From the NCBI RefSeq assembly GCF_003143855.1, contig NZ_QFRK01000001.1:191940-255939 (forward strand): a stretch of 64,000 bases of DNA. Reading direction: 5' to 3'. Shown here piece after piece: positions 55,930 to 64,000 of this stretch. Both the position numbers and the translations under genes were made by a program. The notes under the pieces are model-generated. The model saw only the letters and a program-made list of their open reading frames with translations, was not told where the DNA came from and searched no databases. The DNA is from Streptomyces sp. NWU339. Its GTDB lineage: Bacteria; Actinomycetota; Actinomycetes; Streptomycetales; Streptomycetaceae. Numbering within the stretch: position 1 is the stretch's first letter; each line of letters opens with the position of its first letter.

Positions 55930-57162
55930 TCAGATCACTCCGTTCGACTTGAGCAGACGCAGTTCCTCGTCGCCGATCCCGAGCTCGCCGACGAACACCT
56001 CTTCGTTGTGCTCGCCGAGCAGCGGGGAGGCGACCACGTCGACGGGGGAGTCGGAGAGCTTCAGCGGGCTGCCGACGGTGACGAACTCGCCGCGCTCGGG
56101 GTGCGGGACGGTGACGACCATCTCGTTCGCGGCCAGCGAGGGGTCCTCGATGATCTCCTTGGTGGACAGGATCGGCCCGCACGGGATGTTGTGCGCGTTC
56201 AGCCGCTCCAGCACCTCCCACTTGGGCAGCGTCGAGGACCACTCCTCGATCAGCTGGAACATCTTGTTGAGCTGGGGCAACCGCGCCTCCGGTGTCGCCC
56301 ACTCGGGGTCCTCGGCCAGCTCCGGCCGGCCGATCAGCTCACTGATCGGCTTCCAGCCGACGGGCTGCACGATGACGTACACGTAGTCGTTCGGCCCGCC
56401 CGGCGCGCACTTGACCGCCCAGCCGGGCTGCCCCCCGCCGGAGGCGTTTCCGGACCGGGGAACCTCGTCGCCGAAGTCCTCGTTGGGATATTCGGCGAGC
56501 GGACCGTGGGTCAGGCGCTGCTGGTCGCGCAGCTTCACCCGGCAGAGGTTGAGCACCGCGTGCTGCATGGCCACGTTCACCCGCTGCCCGCGCCCGGTGT
56601 GCTCCCGTTGGAACAGCGCGGCGAGGATGCCCGCCACCACGTGGATGCCCGTGCCCGAGTCCCCGATCTGGGCCCCCGTCGCCAGCGGCGGTCCGTCCTC
56701 GAAACCGGTGGTCGACATAGACCCGCCCATGGCCTGCGCGACGACCTCGTACGCCTTGAAGCCGGTGTACGGGCCCTCGCCGAACCCCTTGATGGAGGCG
56801 TAGACGATCCGTGGATTGATCTCCTTGATGCGGTCCCAGGTGAAGCCCATCCGGTCGACGGCACCCGGCCCGAAGTTCTCGACCATGACGTCCGAGCGCC
56901 GGATCAGCTCGGTGAGGATCTCCTTGCCGCGCTCGGTCTTGGTGTTGAGGGTGATGCTCCGCTTGTTGCAGTTGAGCATCGTGAAGTAGAGGGAGTCGAC
57001 GTCCGGGAGGTCGCGCAGCTGCTTGCGCGTGATGTCCCCGGTCGGGGCCTCCAGTTTGACGACGTCCGCGCCGAGCCAGGCCAGCAGCTGGGTCGCGGAG
57101 GGCCCGGACTGGACATGCGTCATGTCCAGGACGCGGATGCCGTCAAGTGCCTTGGCGGTCAT
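55930..57162 (-). CDS. frc: Formyl-CoA:oxalate CoA-transferase
   Basis: A 410-residue class III CoA-transferase. It has the Frc markers VQSGPSATQ (Gln18), the catalytic Asp168 in QIGDSGTG (equivalent to Asp169 of the Oxalobacter enzyme) and the glycine loop [12 protein letters not shown]. It transfers CoA from formyl-CoA to oxalate, giving oxalyl-CoA and formate. The order oxc-frc with an 11-bp gap supports the assignment strongly. ATG 57162 is preceded by GAGGTG. Confidence 0.93.
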   Translation of the reverse strand: MTAKALDGIRVLDMTHVQSGPSATQLLAWLGADVVKLEAPTGDITRKQLRDLPDVDSLYFTMLNCNKRSITLNTKTERGKEILTELIRRSDVMVENFGPGAVDRMGFTWDRIKEINPRIVYASIKGFGEGPYTGFKAYEVVAQAMGGSMSTTGFEDGPPLATGAQIGDSGTGIHVVAGILAALFQREHTGRGQRVNVAMQHAVLNLCRVKLRDQQRLTHGPLAEYPNEDFGDEVPRSGNASGGGQPGWAVKCAPGGPNDYVYVIVQPVGWKPISELIGRPELAEDPEWATPEARLPQLNKMFQLIEEWSSTLPKWEVLERLNAHNIPCGPILSTKEIIEDPSLAANEMVVTVPHPERGEFVTVGSPLKLSDSPVDVVASPLLGEHNEEVFVGELGIGDEELRLLKSNGVI

Positions 57163-57173
57163 GGGCGTGCACC

Positions 57174-58856
57174 TCACTTGTACATCGTCTGGTTCATGGT
57201 TCCGGGGGCGTACGCGTCCGGGTCCACCCAGACGTTGATCAGGGACGGCTTGCCCGACTCGCGGGCCCGGCGCAGCGCGGGGCCGATGTCGGCGGGGTCG
57301 CGGACCTCCTCGCCGTGACCGCCCAGCATCCGCGCGAACTGGTCGTACGGGACGTCGCCGAGGGTGTTGCCGATCCGCTCCCGCTCCTTGCCGTACTTGG
57401 CGGCCTGGCCGTAACGGATCTGGTTCATCGAGGAGTTGTTGCCGACGATGCCGACGAAGGGCAGGTCGTAGCGGACGAGGGTCTCGAAGTCCCAGCCGGT
57501 CAGGGAGAAGGCGCCGTCGCCGAAGAGGGCGACGACCTCCTTGTCGGGCCGCGCCTGCTTGGCCGCGAGCACGAAGGGGACACCGACGCCGAGGGTGCCC
57601 AGCGGGCCCGGGTCCATCCAGTGGCCGGGCGACTTGGGCTGGACGACCTGCCCGGAGAAGGTGACGATGTCGCCGCCGTCCCCGATGTAGATCGAGTCCT
57701 CGGTGAGGAAGTCGTTGATCTCGCTGACCAGCCGGTAGGGGTGGATGGGCGAGGCGTCCGACCTGAGCTGCGGCAGCCGCTTCTCCAGCGCGGTCTGCTC
57801 GGCCGCACGCAGCTCGTCCAGCCACTCCTTGCGCCTGGAGGCGCCGCCGTTGATCCTTCCGGACACCGCCTCGGTCACCGACTTCAGCACCAGCCCCGCG
57901 TCACCGACGATGCCGAGGTCGATGTCGCGGTTCTTGCCGACGGTGCGGTAGTCGAGGTCGATCTGCACGACGGTCGCGGTGGGGGAGAGCCGCTTGCCGT
58001 AGCCCATGCGGAAGTCGAAGGGTGTGCCGACGATCACGATGACGTCGGCGTTGGAGAAGGCGTACCGGCGCGACAGCTGGAAGTGGTGCGGGTCGCCGGG
58101 CGGCAGGGTGCCGCGTCCCGCGCCGTTCATGTACGCGGGGATGTTGAGGGTGCGGACGAGTTCGGTGGCCGCCTCGGTGCCCCGGGTGGTCCACACCTGG
58201 CTGCCGAGCAGGATCGCCGGCTTCTCGGCGTGGGTCAGCAGGTCGGCGAGCTTCTCGACGGCCTCGGGGTCGCCGGCCGAGCGCGTCGAGGCGCGGTAGG
58301 CGCCCTGCCGCGGCACGCGTGCCGTGGACGCCGGGACCTTGGCGTCCAGTACGTCGCGCGGGATCTCCAGGAAGGAGGGGCCGGGCGCGCCGTGGTAGCA
58401 CTCGCGGTAGGCCATCGACACCATGTCCGCCGCGCGCGCCGTGTCCGGCACGGTCGCCGCGAACTTGGTGATGGGGTTCATCATGTCGACGTGCGGCAGG
58501 TCCTGCAGGGACCCCATCTTGTGCTGGGTCAGGGCTCCCTGACCGCCGATCAGCAGCATCGGCGACTCGGCGCGGAAGGCGTTGGCGACACCGGTGACGG
58601 CGTCGGTGGTGCCGGGGCCCGCGGTGACGACCGCGCAGCCGGGCTTGCCGGTGATCCGTGCGTAGCCGTCGGCCGCGTGCGCGGCCACTTGTTCGTGACG
58701 TACGTCGACGACCTCGATGCCCTCGTCCACGCAGCCGTCGTAGATGTCGATGATGTGGCCGCCGCACAGCGTGTAGATGCGGTCGACGCCCTCGGCCTTG
58801 AGGGCCTTGGCGACGAGGTGACCGCCGGAGATCAGGTCCTGTGTGTCGTCGGGCAT
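57174..58856 (-). CDS. oxc: Oxalyl-CoA decarboxylase
   Basis: A 560-residue thiamine diphosphate enzyme. The cofactor-activating Glu is in [19 protein letters not shown]. The ThDP/Mg motif starts [16 protein letters not shown] and ends VGNNSS. A central domain with RKEWLDEL follows the usual Oxc layout. It decarboxylates oxalyl-CoA to formyl-CoA and CO2. It is the first gene of the minus-strand oxalate operon. ATG 58856 follows GGACAGGA; an ATG seven codons earlier lacks a ribosome-binding site. Confidence 0.93.
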   Translation of the reverse strand: MPDDTQDLISGGHLVAKALKAEGVDRIYTLCGGHIIDIYDGCVDEGIEVVDVRHEQVAAHAADGYARITGKPGCAVVTAGPGTTDAVTGVANAFRAESPMLLIGGQGALTQHKMGSLQDLPHVDMMNPITKFAATVPDTARAADMVSMAYRECYHGAPGPSFLEIPRDVLDAKVPASTARVPRQGAYRASTRSAGDPEAVEKLADLLTHAEKPAILLGSQVWTTRGTEAATELVRTLNIPAYMNGAGRGTLPPGDPHHFQLSRRYAFSNADVIVIVGTPFDFRMGYGKRLSPTATVVQIDLDYRTVGKNRDIDLGIVGDAGLVLKSVTEAVSGRINGGASRRKEWLDELRAAEQTALEKRLPQLRSDASPIHPYRLVSEINDFLTEDSIYIGDGGDIVTFSGQVVQPKSPGHWMDPGPLGTLGVGVPFVLAAKQARPDKEVVALFGDGAFSLTGWDFETLVRYDLPFVGIVGNNSSMNQIRYGQAAKYGKERERIGNTLGDVPYDQFARMLGGHGEEVRDPADIGPALRRARESGKPSLINVWVDPDAYAPGTMNQTMYK

Positions 58857-58931
58857 GGCGAAGTCCTGTCCCTTCATAGGGGGTGGGAACGCTCTCGCGT
58901 ACTGCTCGCGTACCGCTCTCGCAGTACATTG

Positions 58932-58955
58932 CATACAGTCGACGAATACTGTATG
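58932..58955. promoter_or_regulatory. Palindromic operator between oxc and sucC
   Basis: CATACAGT (58932-58939) and ACTGTATG (58948-58955) form a perfect inverted repeat with an 8-bp centre, CGACGAAT. The centre and arms are related to the elements upstream of the OFA/FDH pair and the GntR gene. Confidence 0.6.
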
Positions 58956-59070
58956 AAGCTTGTTATCCCGCATCCCATGAGTGGTGTCCAGGGGGTGTGC
59001 GGCACTTTTCCCCCGCCGGACTCCGGCTTCTCCCAGCGACCTTCCGGCGACTTCGCAGACAGGAGCCGAG

Positions 59071-60201
59071 ATGGACCTGTACGAACACCAGGCAAGGCAA
59101 CTCTTCGAGGAACACGGCATCGTGGTGCCGAAGGCCGAGGTCACCGACGCGCCCAAGGAAGCCCGCTTGATCGCCCGCCGGCTCGGCGGCCGCGTCGTCG
59201 TCAAGGCGCAGGTCAAGACCGGCGGACGCGGCAAGGCGGGCGGAGTGAAGATCGCCGCCGACCCGGCCGCCGCCGAACTGACGGCGCGCCAGATCCTCGG
59301 CATGGACATCAAGGGGCACACGGTCGGCAAGGTCATGCTGGCCCAGCCCGTGGAGATCGAGGACGAGTTCTACGTCTCCTACGTCCTCGACCGCGCCGCC
59401 GGCCGCTTCCTCGCCATCGTCTCCGCCGAGGGCGGCATGGACATCGAGGAGGTCGCCGCCACCCGCCCCGAGGCCGTCGCGCGCATCCCCGTCGATCCTG
59501 CCGAGGGCGTCACCTCGGCGACCGCGGCCCGCATCGCCGAGGCGGCGGGCCTCCCGCCGCAGACCGTCGACGTCCTCGTCCGGCTCTGGGAGGTCCTCGT
59601 CCGCGAGGACGCCCTGCTCGTCGAGGTCAATCCGCTCGTCCGCACGCGCGACGGACGGATCATGGCCCTCGACGGCAAGGTCACCCTCGACGACAACGCC
59701 CGCTTCCGGCAGGCCCGGTGGGGAGCGGAGGACTCGGCCCACGACGACCCGCTGGAGGCGGCCGCGGCGGCGAAGGGCCTCAACTACGTCAAACTGGACG
59801 GCGAGGTCGGCATCATCGGCAACGGCGCCGGCCTGGTCATGTCGACCCTCGACGTCGTCGCCGGCTGCGGAGCCCGCCCCGCCAACTTCCTCGACATCGG
59901 CGGCGGGGCGTCGGCGCAGATCATGTCGGACGGACTGTCCGTCATCCTCTCCGACCCGGCCGTGAAATCCGTCTTCGTCAACGTCTTCGGCGGCATCACC
60001 GCCTGCGACGCGGTGGCCAACGGCATCGTCCGCGCCCTGGACACCGTCCGGCTGACCAAACCGCTCGTCGTACGCCTCGACGGCAACAACGCGGCCCGGG
60101 GCCGCGCCATCCTGGACGATCGCGCCCACCCGCTGGTCGAACAGGCCACCACGATGGACGGCGCTGCGAACCGCGCGGCCCGACTCGCCACCACAGCCTG
60201 A
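59071..60201 (+). CDS. sucC: Succinyl-CoA synthetase beta-subunit paralogue
   Basis: A 376-residue ATP-grasp protein: [60 protein letters not shown] (in adjoining parts) and [18 protein letters not shown] are SucC signatures. Canonical enzymes link succinyl-CoA to ATP or GTP formation. This copy sits divergent from oxc behind a shared palindrome, not in a citric-acid-cycle locus, so another dicarboxylate such as malate or oxalate is possible. AGGAG precedes the ATG. Confidence 0.9.
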   Translation: MDLYEHQARQLFEEHGIVVPKAEVTDAPKEARLIARRLGGRVVVKAQVKTGGRGKAGGVKIAADPAAAELTARQILGMDIKGHTVGKVMLAQPVEIEDEFYVSYVLDRAAGRFLAIVSAEGGMDIEEVAATRPEAVARIPVDPAEGVTSATAARIAEAAGLPPQTVDVLVRLWEVLVREDALLVEVNPLVRTRDGRIMALDGKVTLDDNARFRQARWGAEDSAHDDPLEAAAAAKGLNYVKLDGEVGIIGNGAGLVMSTLDVVAGCGARPANFLDIGGGASAQIMSDGLSVILSDPAVKSVFVNVFGGITACDAVANGIVRALDTVRLTKPLVVRLDGNNAARGRAILDDRAHPLVEQATTMDGAANRAARLATTA

Positions 60202-60212
60202 GGAGACGGGAC

Positions 60213-61097
60213 ATGGCGATCCACCTCACCAAGGAGAGCAAGGTCCTCGTCCAGGGCATGACCGGCGGCGAGGGCATGAAGCACACCCGGCGGATGCTCG
60301 CCGCCGGCACGAACGTCGTCGGCGGAGTCAACCCGCGCAAAGCCGGCCGGAGCGTCGACTTCGACGACCGCGCGGTGCCCGTCTTCGGGTCGGTCGCCGA
60401 TGGCATGCGGGCGACCGGAGCCGACGTCACGGTCGTCTTCGTACCGCCCGCCCACGCCAAGGCCGCCGTCCTGGAGGCGGCCGACGCCGGCATCGGCCTC
60501 GCCGTCGTCATCACCGAGGGCATCCCCGTCCACGACTCCGTCGCCTTCACCACGTACGCACGGCGGAAGGGCACCCGGGTCATCGGCCCCAACTGCCCCG
60601 GCCTGATCACCCCCGGACAGTCCAACGCCGGCATCATCCCCGCCGACATCACCAAGCCGGGCCGCATCGGACTGGTCTCCAAGTCCGGCACGCTCACCTA
60701 CCAGCTCATGTACGAGCTGCGGGACATCGGCTTCTCGACCTGCGTCGGCATCGGCGGCGACCCCGTCGTCGGCACCACCCACATCGACTGCCTCGCCGCC
60801 TTCCAGGACGACCCCGACACCGACGTCATCGTCCTCATCGGAGAGATCGGTGGCGACGCCGAGGAACGCGCGGCCGCCTACATCGGCGAGCACGTCACCA
60901 AGCCGGTCGTCGCCTACATCGCGGGCTTCACCGCACCGGAGGGCCGTACCATGGGCCATGCGGGCGCGATCGTCTCCGGCTCCTCGGGCACGGCACAGGC
61001 GAAGCAGGACGCCCTGGAAGCCGTCGGCGTCCGGGTGGGTGGCACACCCACGGAAACGGCACGACACGTACTCGCCGTCCTCGAAGCAGGACGGTGA
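60213..61097 (+). CDS. sucD: Succinyl-CoA synthetase alpha-subunit paralogue
   Basis: A 294-residue partner of the preceding gene. The CoA-binding Rossmann domain has [19 protein letters not shown] and [22 protein letters not shown] and the active-site His in [18 protein letters not shown] are conserved. That His is phosphorylated during catalysis. It starts 11 bp after sucC with AGGAGA upstream, so the two form a complex. Confidence 0.91.
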   Translation: MAIHLTKESKVLVQGMTGGEGMKHTRRMLAAGTNVVGGVNPRKAGRSVDFDDRAVPVFGSVADGMRATGADVTVVFVPPAHAKAAVLEAADAGIGLAVVITEGIPVHDSVAFTTYARRKGTRVIGPNCPGLITPGQSNAGIIPADITKPGRIGLVSKSGTLTYQLMYELRDIGFSTCVGIGGDPVVGTTHIDCLAAFQDDPDTDVIVLIGEIGGDAEERAAAYIGEHVTKPVVAYIAGFTAPEGRTMGHAGAIVSGSSGTAQAKQDALEAVGVRVGGTPTETARHVLAVLEAGR

Positions 61098-61173
61098 ACC
61101 AGAGCGAACCCCAGCCAAGGGCGGCCCCACGGCCCCCTTCTCTCGACCGTGCACCGAGAGCGGAGCGAACCGC

Positions 61174-62724
61174 ATGGCATCCACCACACCCACCCTCACC
61201 CTCAAAGCCGGCACCTCCTGGACCGACGCCTGGCAACGCTGCCTCGCCGTCGCCCCCGAGGCCTTCCGGGACGACCGCGTCCTCAACCTCTGGAACGCCG
61301 CCTGGCAGGCTGACGGCAGCACGCTGCCCGCCGTCAGCCCCGTCGACGGCAGCCCCGTCGTCGGCCCGCCGCGCCTGGACCGGGCCACCGCCCAGGACGC
61401 CGTACGCGCCGCGCTCGACCAGCACCGCGCCTGGCGGCACGTCCCGCTGCCGGAACGCCGCGCCCGCGTCGCCGCCACCCTGGACGCCCTCATCGAACAC
61501 CGTGAACTGCTCGCCCTCCTCCTCGTCTGGGAGATCGGCAAACCCTGGCGGCTCGCCCAGGCGGACGTCGACCGGGCCATCGACGGCGTGCGCTGGTACG
61601 TCGACGGCATCGACGCCATGGTCGCCGGCCGGGCCCCGCTGGACGGGCCGGTGTCCAACATCGCGAGCTGGAACTACCCGATGAGCGTGCTCGTCCACGC
61701 CATGCTGGTCCAGGCACTGGCGGGCAACGCGGTCATCGCCAAGACCCCGACCGACGGCGGCGTCGCCTGCCTGACCCTGGCCTCGGCGCTCGCCGTTCGC
61801 GAGGGGATCCCCGTCACCCTCGTCAGTGGCAGCGGGGGCGAGCTGTCCGAGGCGCTGGTGCGGGCGCCCGAGATCGGCTGCGTCTCCTTCGTCGGCGGTC
61901 GCGACACCGGCGCGGCGGTGGCCACGGCCGTCGCCGACCTCGGCAAGCGGCACATCCTCGAACAGGAGGGACTCAACACCTGGGGCATCTGGAACCACTC
62001 GGACTGGGACGCGCTCGCGGCGGTCGTCCCCAAGCTCTTCGACTACGGCAAGCAGCGCTGCACGGCGTATCCGCGCTTCGTCGTCCAGCGACAGCTCTTC
62101 GACGAGTTCCTGGCCGCGTACCTCCCCGCGGTGCGCACGCTCAGGATCGGTCACCCGCTCGCCGTGGAGCACCCCGACGACCCCCACCCGCGGCTGGACT
62201 TCGGGCCGGTGATCAACGCGGCCAAGGCGAAGGAGCTGCGCGACCAGGTCGCCGAGGCCGTCGAGCGCGGCGCCGTACCGCTGCACCACGGCGACGAGGC
62301 GGACGCCCGCTTCCTGCCCGGCCAGGACACCTCGGCGTACGTCCAGCCCGTCACGCTGCTGGACCCGCCCCCGTCGTCGCCGCTGTACCACGCGGAGCCG
62401 TTCGGGCCGGTCGACACGATCGTCCTGGTCGACACCGAGGCGGAACTGCTGGCCGCCATGAACGCGTCCAACGGCGCGCTGGTGGCCACGCTGTCCACGG
62501 ACGACCGGGCCACCTACGACCGGCTCGCCCCGCAGATCCGTGCCTTCAAGGTCGGCCACGGCACCCCGCGCTCCCGCGGTGACCGGGACGAACTGTTCGG
62601 CGGGTTCGGCGCCTCCTGGCGCGGCGCCTTCGTCGGCGGCGAGCTGCTGGTCCGCGCCGTGACGCAGGGCCCGGCGGAGGAGCGGCTGCCGGGCAACTTC
62701 CCGGAGTACCACCTCATGCCCTGA
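61174..62724 (+). CDS. Aldehyde dehydrogenase family protein
   Basis: A 516-residue ALDH-fold protein. Recognisable regions are IASWNYPMSVLVHAMLVQALAGNAV (substrate/cofactor channel Asn, in two parts), FVGGRDTGAAVA, the general-base Glu in LEQEGLN and the nucleophile Cys in YGKQRCTAYPRFV. It diverges from common ALDHs (LEQEGLN instead of LELGGKN). The substrate is unknown; an aldehyde of C2 metabolism such as glyoxylate is possible given the oxalate genes. It lies 76 bp after sucD and ends in a hairpin. Confidence 0.85.
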   Translation: MASTTPTLTLKAGTSWTDAWQRCLAVAPEAFRDDRVLNLWNAAWQADGSTLPAVSPVDGSPVVGPPRLDRATAQDAVRAALDQHRAWRHVPLPERRARVAATLDALIEHRELLALLLVWEIGKPWRLAQADVDRAIDGVRWYVDGIDAMVAGRAPLDGPVSNIASWNYPMSVLVHAMLVQALAGNAVIAKTPTDGGVACLTLASALAVREGIPVTLVSGSGGELSEALVRAPEIGCVSFVGGRDTGAAVATAVADLGKRHILEQEGLNTWGIWNHSDWDALAAVVPKLFDYGKQRCTAYPRFVVQRQLFDEFLAAYLPAVRTLRIGHPLAVEHPDDPHPRLDFGPVINAAKAKELRDQVAEAVERGAVPLHHGDEADARFLPGQDTSAYVQPVTLLDPPPSSPLYHAEPFGPVDTIVLVDTEAELLAAMNASNGALVATLSTDDRATYDRLAPQIRAFKVGHGTPRSRGDRDELFGGFGASWRGAFVGGELLVRAVTQGPAEERLPGNFPEYHLMP

Positions 62725-62730
62725 CGAGCC

Positions 62731-62769
62731 CCGTGCCCCGGGCAGGTCCGGACCCCTGTCCGGGCACGG
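62731..62769 (+). terminator. Terminator after aldehyde dehydrogenase gene
   Basis: CCGTGCCC (62731-62738) pairs with GGGCACGG (62762-62769), with additional inner pairing, 7 bp after the stop. Confidence 0.65.
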
Positions 62770-62855
62770 AAACGCAGGTGAAAGGCACTGCGAAACCTTG
62801 GTATGGTTGTCCACGTCGCCGAGGGGAACGCCCCTGACAAGGCGGCACACACCTG

Positions 62856-62940
62856 GTCCGGGTGGCGGAATGGCAGACGCGCTAGCTTGAGGTGCTAGTG
62901 CCCTTTATCGGGCGTGGGGGTTCAAGTCCCCCCTCGGACA
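62856..62940 (+). tRNA. tRNA-Leu (anticodon GAG)
   Basis: An 85-nt class II tRNA. The acceptor GTCCGGG pairs with CTCGGAC, with discriminator A at 62940. The anticodon stem is CTAGC/GCTAG around loop TTGAGGT (anticodon GAG). It has a long variable arm (CCC-TTTATC-GGG) and a T arm GGGGGTTCAAGTCCCCC. CCA is not encoded. tRNA-Leu genes are frequent integration sites for actinobacterial elements. Confidence 0.95.
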
Positions 62941-63109
62941 CTCGCGGGACGTTCACGAGATCGTCCCGAAGCGTTCACGAATTACCGGCCGAGTCATGTT
63001 ACTCGCCGGTATTTCGTCGTTCCTGGGGCCATCGAGTCTCGTGATCGGCTCGGTGAGGGGGTGGGGCGGTGGCGGTCCAGGTGCTGCGCCTCTCACCTGC
63101 GGAAACAGA

Positions 63110-63150
63110 ACATGCCTGCGCGACGGCCGGTAGCCGTGGCGCAGGCATGT
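63110..63150. terminator. Hairpin between tRNA-Leu and transposase-like gene
   Basis: ACATGCCTGCGC (63110-63121) pairs perfectly with GCGCAGGCATGT (63139-63150), with inner pairing ACGGC/GCCGT. On the plus strand GGGGTTTT follows. It could terminate the minus-strand gene that ends at 63186 or transcripts from the tRNA side. Confidence 0.65.
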
Positions 63151-63185
63151 GGGGTTTTCAGGGGGCGGAGCGCGGCGTGGGTGTG

Positions 63186-64000
63186 TCACTCGCGTGGCGG
63201 AGGCTCGACCTGCTCGGTCGGAAGCGGTCGTGCCTGGGGTGCATTGGAGGGCTCATCGGGTTGGGTTGCGGCGCTCTGTGTGCTGGCTTTGCGGGGCTGG
63301 ATGCCCTGGTCGCGGAGGAACCGTCGGATGGCTCTGAGGTTCGCCACGAAGATGATGACGGCATTGAGCAGGGTCTGTGCGACGCGTCCGTGCGGCAGGC
63401 GGAGCTGGGGATCGTCGATGCTGTCGAGGGCGGACTTCTTGAGGTTGCCGTTGCCGCCCTCGTTCTGACTGCGCAGTCCGGACCAGGCTTCCTGCCACAG
63501 AGGGGTGAACAGGGGGTATTTCTGCCGCCACTTGGCCAACACGATGCCCGGCACGGTGATGCTCTTTCCCCGGCAGATGTCGGGGTAGTCGCGGGTGTCC
63601 CGCTTGGGCCTGGGAATGGTGGGCAGGGCTGCCGGGGTACGGACTGTGGGGGCGTCGAGGTCGACGACGGTGGACGCGCGTGGCTGGGGCCGGCGGTAGC
63701 ACGTGACCGTGGCGTGCGACCCGAGGGCGGGGCACTGCCGGCGCTGGTCCCCGGCGGGCCCGTACTCCTTGATCTTGGCCTGGTAGTCCTTCCGGGACTG
63801 GATCAAGTTGAGTGCGTGGGCGCGGTCCTCGGCCGTGCGGCTGTCGATGTATGCGGTGCCCGCGGTGACGAGCGGGGTGGGCATCAGCGGGCAGTAGAAC
63901 TCGCCGCCAACCAGCTGCATGCCGCGGAACTCCCCCTGCCGGTCGACCTTGTCGTCGTTGTAGTGCTTCACCGTGTTGAGGCCGAGTTTGAGCAGCTGCA
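63186..64000 (-). CDS. Transposase-like mobile-element protein, partial at window edge
   Basis: The frame stays open to the right edge, so the N-terminus is missing. A GTG at 63971 is not necessarily the start, because sense codons (QLLKLGLNTV) continue upstream. The visible part (about 270 residues) resembles a family found in Streptomyces integrative elements: EFYCPLMPTPLV, RRQCPALGSHATVTCYRR, DICRGKSITVP, LRSQNEGGNGNLKK (likely DDE-type Glu) and AQTLLNAVIIFVANLRAIRRFL. The C-terminal 40 residues are Pro/Gln-rich. Function as a transposase is an inference from this resemblance. Confidence 0.55.
   Translation of the reverse strand, partial: QLLKLGLNTVKHYNDDKVDRQGEFRGMQLVGGEFYCPLMPTPLVTAGTAYIDSRTAEDRAHALNLIQSRKDYQAKIKEYGPAGDQRRQCPALGSHATVTCYRRPQPRASTVVDLDAPTVRTPAALPTIPRPKRDTRDYPDICRGKSITVPGIVLAKWRQKYPLFTPLWQEAWSGLRSQNEGGNGNLKKSALDSIDDPQLRLPHGRVAQTLLNAVIIFVANLRAIRRFLRDQGIQPRKASTQSAATQPDEPSNAPQARPLPTEQVEPPPRE

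Noticed and set aside
58884..58897. CebR-like box TGGGAACGCTCTCG near oxc
   Set aside because: Four mismatches to the consensus and loss of the palindrome; the gene context is not cellulose.
57147..60212. Long in-frame extension upstream of sucD
   Set aside because: SucD homology begins exactly at the ATG at 60213 behind AGGAGA; the upstream part is antisense to frc and oxc and out of frame with sucC.

Overview
The window is a high-GC actinobacterial chromosome segment, almost certainly from a Streptomyces: codons end overwhelmingly in G or C, GTG starts are common, many genes are joined by ATGA overlaps, and the secreted cellulases, XRE/DUF5753 regulator, OFA-family transporters and Ebo-type genes are typical of that genus. 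About 47 protein genes (one is an internally deleted remnant, one runs off the right edge) and one tRNA-Leu(GAG) are supported. No CRISPR array, rRNA or prophage is visible.

Layout. 0.1-7 kb: housekeeping or stress genes (membrane phosphatase-like protein, OsmC, an orphan DnaK, an XRE regulator, pterin dehydratase, methyltransferase). 7-16 kb: a plant-cell-wall island with an internally deleted PL11 rhamnogalacturonan lyase, a GH74 xyloglucanase, a GH48 cellulase and a divergent GH6 cellulase. All three intact enzymes carry CBM2. CebR-type 14-bp palindromes lie between GH48 and GH6. 16-21.4 kb: methyltransferase, aldo/keto reductase, LysR regulator, BASS-type symporter and a DUF4185-like exported protein.

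21.4-31.6 kb: a formate module on the minus strand (2-dehydropantoate reductase-like gene, FDH catalytic half, NuoE-NuoF fusion, FDH ferredoxin half, fdhD). Divergent from it are an OFA transporter with a 51-residue partner, a KAS III and a GntR/FCD regulator. 52.2-62.7 kb: an oxalate module (oxc, frc, an NDP-forming acyl-CoA synthetase and a second OFA transporter), with sucC-sucD paralogues and an aldehyde dehydrogenase divergent from it. The two modules fit one pathway: oxalate uptake, conversion to formate by Frc and Oxc, and NAD-linked formate oxidation. Related operator-like sequences lie upstream of the formate transporter, the GntR gene and the oxc/sucC pair, which suggests one regulon.

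31.8-52.1 kb: a carbohydrate region. A ROK regulator is followed by a ribose-type ABC importer with a Gfo/Idh dehydrogenase and a TIM-barrel isomerase. Next comes a 1,237-residue secreted protein combining PQQ-type sugar dehydrogenase, PKD, CBM6-like, ThuA and DUF1080 domains; its promoter shares an unusual motif with the ROK promoter. Then comes a tightly coupled seven-gene Ebo-type cluster in which a myo-inositol-phosphate synthase-like gene sits where EboD would be expected, followed by a Tat-exported TIM-barrel protein. This Ebo-like cluster is the best candidate here for a poorly described system.

62.8-64 kb: tRNA-Leu, then a partial transposase-like gene that may mark the edge of an integrated element. 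All functions are read from sequence recognition; no database search was possible.
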